33,606 nucleotides of DNA from Cytophagales bacterium (GTDB lineage Bacteria > Bacteroidota > Bacteroidia > Cytophagales > Thermoflexibacteraceae). The notes beneath the pieces were generated by a model. The model did no database searches. It was given only the letters and a program-made list of their open reading frames with translations, and was not told the origin of the DNA. Made by a program: the position numbers and the translations under genes. The DNA lies in contig CANGYA010000019.1 in the NCBI GenBank assembly GCA_947457925.1, positions 1 to 33,606 on the forward strand, written 5' to 3'. Below, piece after piece: positions 1 to 5,803 of the stretch. The stretch's first letter is position 1. Every line of letters starts with the position of its first letter.

Positions 1-47
1 AAAAACTTATAGTGAAACTAATTTTTTTCAAAGAAATAAGTTTGATT

Positions 48-116
48 GTCTTCAAGAAGCTCTATAAAGATGACATCTTTTAGAAAGATGTCATCTTTAT
101 AGAGCTTCTTGAAGAC
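48..116. repeat. Perfect 33-bp inverted repeat (long hairpin)
   Basis: Positions 48-80 are the exact reverse complement of 84-116, with a 3-nt loop (TAG, 81-83). Each arm holds smaller palindromes: AAAGATG-A-CATCTTT at 66-80, AAAGATG-T-CATCTTT at 84-98, and CTTCAAGAAG near the outer ends, so the DNA could form one long hairpin or two short ones. It lies about 97 bp past the stop of the minus-strand L-2-hydroxyglutarate oxidase gene. Neither side has a clear T-run, so a classical intrinsic terminator is not obvious; a palindromic repeat or an mRNA 3'-end stabiliser is equally possible. Confidence 0.85.
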
Positions 117-212
117 TACGTATAACAATTCATAGCACGACACTATTAGTCAATCTATTGCAGGACAAGACTATTTATTGGTAACTGAAAAAACGGATAA
201 CTGAAAAACTGT

Positions 213-1415
213 TTATTCAAATCTTTTCAGTGCCATTTCAGACAAAGTTTGCCCTATAGACAGCGAAGACGTAGCAGCAGGGGAGGGGGCATTGCCAACA
301 TTGATAATGAAACGGTCTTCTACTATCAAAAAGTCGTCTATCAAACCGCCTGTTTTATCACAAGCCTGTGCCCTAATGCCTGCACCGCCATCTACCAAGT
401 CATCTTCCTGAATTTCAGGCAATAATCTTTGTAAGGCTTTGGTAAAGGCAGCCTTCGAGAAACTGCGGTAAAACTCACCCATGCCTGTTTTCCAATATTT
501 AAAAGCTACTTTTCTGAACCCTGCCCACGACAACGTTTCTAAGGTGTCTTGCAAACTAAAATCTGTTTTTTTGTAGCCTTCACGTCTAAACGCCAACACT
601 GCGTTGGGTCCCGCCTCTACGCCACCGCCAATCATCTTGGTAAAATGCACACCCAAAAACGGGAAATTAGGGTCTGGTACAGGGTAAATCAAGGTTTTTA
701 CCAAATACGTTTTGTCTGCACGCAGTTTGTAGTATTCGCCTCTAAACGGTATGATTTTATAGTGTAAATTATCTTTGTTCAAGGCTGCAATTTTATCCGA
801 AAACAAACCTGCACAGTTAATAATCAGTTTGGTCTGGAAAGACTTTTGCGAAGCCGTAATCACTTCGGCATTGTTGTTATACAGTTTGATGTCAATTACT
901 TTTTCGCCTATAAACACCAAACCGCCTTGCTGCATAAATTTTTCAGCATATTTGTTCGTAACTACTTCGTAGTCAATAATGCCTGTGTACGGCACAAAAA
1001 GCCCCGCAATGCCCGTAGCATGAGGTTCGTATTGCTTAATTTCTTCGGCTTTTATTTTTTTGATTTTGGTTAATCCATTCGCCAAACCTCTTTCATAAAT
1101 AGTTTCTAAGGTAGGCAGTTCGTCTGGTCGTGTGGCTATCACTACTTTTCCGCAAAGTTCATACGGTATGTTTTCTTTTTGGGCAAAGTCCAGTAGCATA
1201 TTGTAACCACGCACACAGTTCAGGGCTTTTAGGCTGTTGGGTTTGTAGTACAAACCAGAGTGAATGACCCCACTGTTGTTGCCTGTTTGGTGTTGTGCCA
1301 ATTTTACTTCTTTTTCTAAGACGCAAATTTTGAGGTTGGGGCGTTGTTCTATCAACCGCAAGGCTGTTGCCATCCCCACAACGCCACCACCAATAACGAC
1401 TATATCATATTCCAT
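213..1415 (-). CDS. lhgO: L-2-hydroxyglutarate oxidase
   Basis: A 400-residue FAD-dependent oxidoreductase of the DAO/LhgO family. It oxidises L-2-hydroxyglutarate to 2-oxoglutarate; in E. coli the electrons go to the membrane quinone pool. The N-terminus has the dinucleotide-binding motif VVIGGGVVGMATA (residues 6-18). The stretch HQTGNNSGVIHSGLYY (about 42-57) is the signature separating LhgO from other DAO-fold enzymes. The C-terminus has the second FAD-contacting segment GGAGIRAQ and INVGNAPSPAATSSLSIG. Length is normal for the family. The ATG start places the FAD motif at residue 6, as expected. The gene stands alone and is divergent from coaBC. I see no good promoter match just upstream. 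Confidence 0.93.
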   Translation of the reverse strand: MEYDIVVIGGGVVGMATALRLIEQRPNLKICVLEKEVKLAQHQTGNNSGVIHSGLYYKPNSLKALNCVRGYNMLLDFAQKENIPYELCGKVVIATRPDELPTLETIYERGLANGLTKIKKIKAEEIKQYEPHATGIAGLFVPYTGIIDYEVVTNKYAEKFMQQGGLVFIGEKVIDIKLYNNNAEVITASQKSFQTKLIINCAGLFSDKIAALNKDNLHYKIIPFRGEYYKLRADKTYLVKTLIYPVPDPNFPFLGVHFTKMIGGGVEAGPNAVLAFRREGYKKTDFSLQDTLETLSWAGFRKVAFKYWKTGMGEFYRSFSKAAFTKALQRLLPEIQEDDLVDGGAGIRAQACDKTGGLIDDFLIVEDRFIINVGNAPSPAATSSLSIGQTLSEMALKRFE

Positions 1416-1521
1416 ATATTATTGTGTTTTTGTCCAAAATATCATTTAATTGCAAAAAGGTTACAAATTTCTTATTTTCTATTAGACTTCTTGCTAAAGT
1501 CCTTAAAAATTTGTTTGATAT

Positions 1522-1556
1522 TACCCCCACAAGGGTTTAAAATCCTTGTGGGGGTA
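1522..1556. repeat. 35-bp palindrome, same family as the thrS terminator
   Basis: Arms 1522-1537 and 1541-1556 pair throughout with one G-T mismatch (a wobble in RNA), leaving a 3-nt loop. The length and the core ACCCYCACAAGG...CCTTGTGRGGGT match the palindrome at 19323-19357. Here it lies between divergent genes, where neither needs a terminator, so a dispersed palindromic repeat is the better reading. Confidence 0.7.
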
Positions 1557-1587
1557 TTTCAAACAGACGTTTATTTTGTAACAACTC

Positions 1588-1692
1588 TATTAGGGTTTAT
1601 GAATAATTTTTTGCTATAGCCCCACCCAACCCTGCGAAACGTCGCACCGCCCACAGGGAGGGCTAAAAAGGAGTTATTCATAAACTCTATTA
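1588..1692. repeat. MITE-like element, copy 1
   Basis: A 105-bp element with imperfect terminal inverted repeats of about 19 bp. The inner 12 bp are perfect: GTTTATGAATAA at 1595-1606 and TTATTCATAAAC at 1674-1685. The 91-bp core (1595-1685) equals the reverse complement of 26891-26981 base for base. The ends carry TA dinucleotides that could be target duplications. There is no internal ORF. The interior contains a small hairpin, TGCGA-AACG-TCGCA. It ends 47 bp before coaBC. Confidence 0.82.
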
Positions 1693-1739
1693 AAGAATAG
1701 ACTTACATAGATTTTCTAACAACTATATAGTTTGCGAAA

Positions 1740-2960
1740 ATGATTTTAAAAGATAAAAAAATTATTGTAGGCGTAACGGGCAGCATTGCAGCCTACAAAA
1801 TAGCTTTTTTGGTACGTTTGTTAGTGAAAGAAGGGGCAGAAGTACAAGTCATTATGACTGAAGATGCTACGGCATTCATCACGCCATTGACTTTAGCCAC
1901 TTTGTCCAAAAAGCCTGTTTTGATAAGTTACCAAAAAGATACTGCGACAGGCGAATGGAACAATCATGTAGAGTTAGGTTTATGGGCAGACTTGTTGTTA
2001 ATAGCCCCTTGTACAGCAAATACATTGGCTAAAATGGCTACGGGCTTGTGCGACAACCTACTGATGGCGGTATATTTGTCTGCAAGGTGTCCTGTATGGG
2101 TAGCCCCTGCCATGGACTTGGATATGTACGCACACCCCAGCACCCAACGCAATTTGGCTATGTTGGCACAATACCCACACCACCAAATTATAGAAGCTAC
2201 CGAAGGCGAATTGGCAAGTGGATTATCGGGCAAGGGGAGAATGGAAGAACCCGAACAAGTTATCTCCTTATTGAAAACTTATTTTTCACCTATTGAAAGT
2301 GTTTTGAAAGGCAAAAAAGTATTGATAACCGCAGGAGGCACACGAGAAGCCATAGACCCTGTACGGTTCATTACCAACCATTCTACTGGCAAAATGGGCT
2401 ATGCCATAGCCGAAGAATTAGCCCAACAAGGGGCAATGGTTACTTTGGTGAGTGGGGCTACACATCTTGCTGTAAAACACTCTGCCATACAAAAAATAGA
2501 GGTAGAAAGTGCTGAGGAAATGTACGAGGTTGTATTACAAAATATTGATAATCAAGCTGTTATTATTCATGCAGCAGCCGTAGCAGATTATACTCCTGTC
2601 GAAAAATCTGCCACCAAGATTAAAAAAAATGACAATGAATTGTTTATTCACCTCAAAAAGACAAAGGACATTGCTGCAGCCGTAGGGCAGTTATTACAAC
2701 CTCACCAAGTTCATGTAGGTTTTGCGTTGGAAACTAACAATGCCATAGAAAATGCAAAAGGGAAATTGGAAAGGAAAAATTTAGATTTTATCGTACTCAA
2801 TACCTTGCAAGACGTAGGGGCAGGATTTGGGCATGACACCAACAAAATTTATATCATAGACCGCAATGGCACACAAAATTTTGAATTAAAACACAAAAAA
2901 GAAGTTGCCAAAGATATTGTAGAGCAGGTAGCCAAACATTTGGCTGCAAAACTTTCATAA
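1740..2960 (+). CDS. coaBC: Bifunctional phosphopantothenoylcysteine decarboxylase/phosphopantothenate-cysteine ligase
   Basis: A 406-residue CoaBC (Dfp) protein that carries out two consecutive steps of coenzyme A synthesis. The FMN-dependent decarboxylase domain (CoaC, about 1-180) has VTGSIAAYK (12-20), the active-site His76 in NNHVELG, and PAMDLDMY (123-130). The CTP-dependent ligase domain (CoaB, about 190-406) has VLITAGGTREAIDPVRF (194-210), STGKMG, and the late K-K-N motif in TKIKKNDNEL. The substrate flap reads ASGLSGKGRM (159-168), where E. coli has ACG with an essential Cys, so that Cys appears to be Ser here. The length is normal and the gene looks intact. It follows the MITE-like element and converges on the DUF2252 gene. 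Confidence 0.95.
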   Translation: MILKDKKIIVGVTGSIAAYKIAFLVRLLVKEGAEVQVIMTEDATAFITPLTLATLSKKPVLISYQKDTATGEWNNHVELGLWADLLLIAPCTANTLAKMATGLCDNLLMAVYLSARCPVWVAPAMDLDMYAHPSTQRNLAMLAQYPHHQIIEATEGELASGLSGKGRMEEPEQVISLLKTYFSPIESVLKGKKVLITAGGTREAIDPVRFITNHSTGKMGYAIAEELAQQGAMVTLVSGATHLAVKHSAIQKIEVESAEEMYEVVLQNIDNQAVIIHAAAVADYTPVEKSATKIKKNDNELFIHLKKTKDIAAAVGQLLQPHQVHVGFALETNNAIENAKGKLERKNLDFIVLNTLQDVGAGFGHDTNKIYIIDRNGTQNFELKHKKEVAKDIVEQVAKHLAAKLS

Positions 2961-2974
2961 GTAGTTAATAAATA

Positions 2975-3085
2975 ACCTCACCCACACCTTCCAACTCAGT
3001 TGCCTTTCCATTTGGAGAGGGGGCTTTTTAAGCTCAAAATTGACATAGAACTTTACTTATCCAAATGGAGAGGGCAGGGAGAGGT
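2975..3085. repeat. 111-bp inverted-repeat region between convergent genes
   Basis: The ends are ACCTCACCC (2975-2983) and GGGAGAGGT (3077-3085), inverted with one mismatch. Nested inside, TGCCTTTCCATTTGG (3001-3015) pairs with CCAAATGGAGAGGGCA (3061-3076) with one indel. It separates convergent coaBC and the DUF2252 gene. It could act as a shared transcription terminator, or it may be a decayed mobile palindromic element. Confidence 0.5.
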
Positions 3086-3095
3086 GATAAAAATA

Positions 3096-4328
3096 TTAAT
3101 TTACAGAATTAAATATGCCATCTTGATAGGCTTGATGATACAGTAAGTAGTCTTTTTGTACTTGTTGGCTGTAACTAACTACATAGTCCATTAGAGGTTT
3201 TACCCAAGCTGTTTGGTGTGAAAAATCTATCAATTCATCTACCACTGCCGAGCCTTGTCTGCCACTACTTCGCAGTTGTGCATAAGCAATAATTTGTGCA
3301 AAATACGTAAGCACCTTGTCTAATTTTAAGAGTTTTCCTTTGCACAAACTCAAATCCATTTTGTCTTGGCTGGGTTGTAATTGCTTTAATATATAGGATT
3401 TTCCGTCTAAATCTACCGTAGTGAGCAAAGCTGGCGAAGCTATTTGCATACGGCGTTGTATGGCAACGACTCTATCAGCTTCGTTTTTCCAATGAGGTTG
3501 TGGGGTTTTTAAGTAGGGTAAAATGGCAGAACTTTGAGCTACTTTTAGGTCTAATAAATAATTGCCATCTTCTCCGCCCTTGCCTGCTACCAAAAGCACG
3601 TATCTCTCTAAACCCAAGCTGCCTGTGCCTGCTATTCGGTAGCCTACATCTAAGATTTCATAAAATTTTTGGTCTTTGTGTTCGGCTATGTGCCTTTCTG
3701 CCCACTTTTCTATGATAAATTTGATTTGCTCTTTTTTAGCTTTTTCTACCTCACTTACTTTTTCTTCATCAACAATCAACAGCCTTTTTCCATTTTTTAG
3801 TACAGTTCTTTTGTTAATTAGTTCTTGCCTTTTGCGTTTGCCTACGGCTGTCAAAAAATCTTTGACCAATCCTTTGGCAGTACGTTGTTCTACCATACTC
3901 ACATGACCTTTTTGTAAAATATGTGTGTAGTTGTAGATAAAAGAACGGCAAAGTTCGTAGGCAGAGGCTTCGTTGGTATGCAGAGAAACATCTGCTGCCA
4001 ATACCACACTTACCAACAACCGAGCAATGTCCCACAAACAAGGAGCTAAAATGGCTTCGTCGAAGTCATTAATATCAAAATATTCCAATCCATTATCAGC
4101 TTTGTAGCTGCCAAAGTTTTCGAGGTGCAAATCCCCACAAATCCAAGTGAGAGGACTTTTAGACAACGCAGAGTCATTTGGCAAATCTTCATAAAACAAA
4201 TGGCAAGTACCTCTGTAAAAACGGAAGGCATTTTCGTTCATGCCTGCGTATTTCCGCAAAAGCATCTTGGGAATACGTCCTTCATTATACAATAAAATAC
4301 GTTGAATAGGAGAGGAGGGGGCTAACAT
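3096..4328 (-). CDS. DUF2252 family protein
   Basis: A 410-residue protein of the uncharacterised DUF2252 family, which is distantly related to aminoglycoside-phosphotransferase/protein-kinase-like folds. The most telling motifs are ICGDLHLENFG (63-73), which resembles the catalytic loop of APH-type kinases, and FDINDFDEAI (84-93), which could supply a metal-binding Asp. Near the N-terminus, FRFYRGTCHLFYED is also typical of the family. I start it at the second Met (4326-4328) because the 12 upstream residues do not look like family sequence. No substrate is known. The gene is monocistronic and converges on coaBC. Confidence 0.82.
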   Translation of the reverse strand: MLAPSSPIQRILLYNEGRIPKMLLRKYAGMNENAFRFYRGTCHLFYEDLPNDSALSKSPLTWICGDLHLENFGSYKADNGLEYFDINDFDEAILAPCLWDIARLLVSVVLAADVSLHTNEASAYELCRSFIYNYTHILQKGHVSMVEQRTAKGLVKDFLTAVGKRKRQELINKRTVLKNGKRLLIVDEEKVSEVEKAKKEQIKFIIEKWAERHIAEHKDQKFYEILDVGYRIAGTGSLGLERYVLLVAGKGGEDGNYLLDLKVAQSSAILPYLKTPQPHWKNEADRVVAIQRRMQIASPALLTTVDLDGKSYILKQLQPSQDKMDLSLCKGKLLKLDKVLTYFAQIIAYAQLRSSGRQGSAVVDELIDFSHQTAWVKPLMDYVVSYSQQVQKDYLLYHQAYQDGIFNSVN

Positions 4329-4422
4329 AATGACAGTGAGATTGTTGATGAATTGAAGGTACAAAAAAAATTAGGGATACCAAATAGTTAAGCAACTAAT
4401 TAGTAAATTAAAACTACTTTAT

Positions 4423-4456
4423 TTGATTTATACAATTATTTTTTATTGTACCTTTA
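4423..4456 (+). promoter_or_regulatory. Candidate promoter for the HATPase gene
   Basis: TTG at 4423-4425 and TACCTTTA at 4449-4456, spaced 23 nt. The second element matches the Bacteroidota -7 consensus TAnnTTTG at all but the last position. The spacing is slightly long and the region is AT-rich, so support is weak. Confidence 0.3.
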
Positions 4457-4580
4457 ATAAAAATATTTTTTGTGCCTATTAAAAATTTATACAAAACCTG
4501 TTAAATTTTTTGCAAAAGTTACTAAAGAGCTTTTATTTGCAATAAATTTTTTAAATCATCTTAAAATTCTATATTGCTTT

Positions 4581-5156
4581 ATGATTACAGCAGCGAAACT
4601 CCCCAAAACTATGACAATCTTACCCAAGTTTACTTTGCAACCAGAAGACACTTTAAAAGTTTGTTTTAAGCCTATAGATGTGGAACGGCAGTGGATACGT
4701 TGTTCGACTATTGCCAATTTTGTGGCTGCCTATTTCCAAGATGTGGACAGAGACCCCGCATTAGCACCTATTATAGATATCAATCTTTTGTCGACTGTGT
4801 TGAACGAATTGATAGAAAATGCAGCTAAATATTCGGCAGATAGGCAGCAAGAAAATGTCTTGATAGTGCATATTTTTAAAAATTCGTTATATGTTTCTAT
4901 CACTAATGCAGCAATGCAACATCAAGCCAATAAGGTATCGCAACAGCTAAACGCAGATAGAAATGCAGACGAGCTAGAGGAAATGTATATGAATAAACTA
5001 CAAGATTTGGCAGAAAATGGTTTGGTACAACGCAGTGCGGGCTTAGGTTTACTTATGTTACAAAAAGATTATCCTGTTCAGCTAAAAGCTACTGTCAATA
5101 AGGAAGATAACAAATACCTTTTAACTGTAGAAGTTACTTGGAATATTGTACACTAA
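4581..5156 (+). CDS. Small histidine-kinase-type ATP-binding protein
   Basis: A 191-residue single-domain protein with the GHKL/HATPase fold. The N-box is LNELIENAAKYSAD (74-87), with Asn80 as the expected Mg-ATP ligand. A G2-like box, SAGLGLLM, is at 152-159. There is no H-box, transmembrane segment or receiver domain, so it is not a complete sensor kinase. It resembles Slr1658-like or anti-sigma/RsbW-like ATPases that work through a separate partner, but no partner (STAS protein, phosphatase or sigma factor) is encoded nearby. An in-frame ATG at 4611 is an alternative start; an upstream ATG at 4470 would add a lysine/phenylalanine-rich leader unlike the family. The gene is closely followed by the HIT gene. 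Confidence 0.7.
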   Translation: MITAAKLPKTMTILPKFTLQPEDTLKVCFKPIDVERQWIRCSTIANFVAAYFQDVDRDPALAPIIDINLLSTVLNELIENAAKYSADRQQENVLIVHIFKNSLYVSITNAAMQHQANKVSQQLNADRNADELEEMYMNKLQDLAENGLVQRSAGLGLLMLQKDYPVQLKATVNKEDNKYLLTVEVTWNIVH

Positions 5157-5194
5157 ATTGTAAACTTGTTTTTATTACTTTGACATCAAATAAA

Positions 5195-5587
5195 ATGGCA
5201 AGCATTTTCACAAGAATCATTAAAGGCGAAATTCCTTGTTACAAAATAGCAGAAGACGAAAACTATTTTGCTTTTTTGGATATTTCGCCACTCACAGAGG
5301 GACATACCTTGGTTGTACCTAAAAAAGAAATAGATTATATTTTTGACTTGGACGACAACACATTGGCGGGCTTGACATTATTCAGCAAAAAAGTTGCAAC
5401 AGCTATTCAACAAGCTATTCCTTGCCTGCGTGTAGGTGTAACTGTAATGGGCTTAGAAGTGCCTCATGCTCACGTACACCTAATACCCATGAAAAGCATG
5501 ACAGATATGAATTTTGCACAAGCAAAGTTGAAATTAAGCAAGGAGGAGTTTGAGGCAATAACTACTAAAATACGGCAGTATATTTAG
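5195..5587 (+). CDS. HIT family hydrolase
   Basis: A 130-residue histidine-triad nucleotide-binding protein of the HINT/HIT type, which hydrolyses nucleoside phosphoramidates or dinucleoside polyphosphates. The N-terminus, SIFTRIIKGEIPCYKI (3-18), and the catalytic triad PHAHVHLIP (90-98; His91, His93, His95) are diagnostic. I start it at the ATG of MASIFTRI (5195); the longer frame from 5138 would overlap the preceding gene by 19 bp and adds non-family sequence. A near-match -7 element, TTACTTTG (5175-5182), sits 12 nt before this ATG. The physiological substrate cannot be read from the sequence. Confidence 0.92.
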   Translation: MASIFTRIIKGEIPCYKIAEDENYFAFLDISPLTEGHTLVVPKKEIDYIFDLDDNTLAGLTLFSKKVATAIQQAIPCLRVGVTVMGLEVPHAHVHLIPMKSMTDMNFAQAKLKLSKEEFEAITTKIRQYI

Positions 5588-5588
5588 T

Positions 5589-5709
5589 AGCTGTCTGAGT
5601 TAATTTTTAAAGTCCGGAGGACAATTCCATTGTGGCTGTAATATTTATAGAAATTTATGAAACCATTGCGGGTTTATATTTCACTCCTACGGAGTTAATT
5701 CAAACAGCT
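5589..5709. repeat. 121-bp element with imperfect terminal inverted repeats
   Basis: AGCTGTCTGAGTTAATT (5589-5605) and the inverted AGTTAATTCAAACAGCT (5693-5709) match at 14 of 17 positions. The interior holds TCCGGAGGACAA and TCCTACGGAG, a style I associate with interspersed non-coding repeats in Bacteroidota. There is no ORF. Only one copy is in the window, so calling it a mobile element is inference. Confidence 0.45.
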
Positions 5710-5740
5710 TTTTAGTGTGTTACTCTTTGTGAGTATCATA

Positions 5741-5773
5741 AAAAAGCTGAATGTTTTATACATTCAGCTTTTT
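5741..5773. terminator. Bidirectional intrinsic terminator
   Basis: A 13-bp stem, AAAAAGCTGAATG (5741-5753) with CATTCAGCTTTTT (5761-5773), and a 7-nt loop. A-rich and T-rich flanks give a U-tract in both directions. It sits between the convergent HIT and lipoprotein genes and can serve both. Confidence 0.85.
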
Positions 5774-5803
5774 TACTTTCAATTACAATATGAAATTGAT
5801 TGA

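Larger units (their letters stand above)
1416..1739. other. Divergent intergenic region with two repeat elements
   Basis: This 324-bp gap separates divergent lhgO and coaBC. It holds a 35-bp palindrome (1522-1556) and a MITE-like element (1588-1692). No convincing ORF is present; the small plus-strand frame crossing it overlaps lhgO antisense and resembles no known protein. No exact TAnnTTTG promoter element was found for either flanking gene. Confidence 0.6.

Noticed and set aside
1344-1619. A plus-strand 91-codon frame across the lhgO start and the intergenic palindrome
   Set aside because: It is antisense to lhgO and then runs through the 35-bp palindrome and into the MITE-like end; its composition (Phe/Leu/Cys-rich) is that of AT-rich noise.
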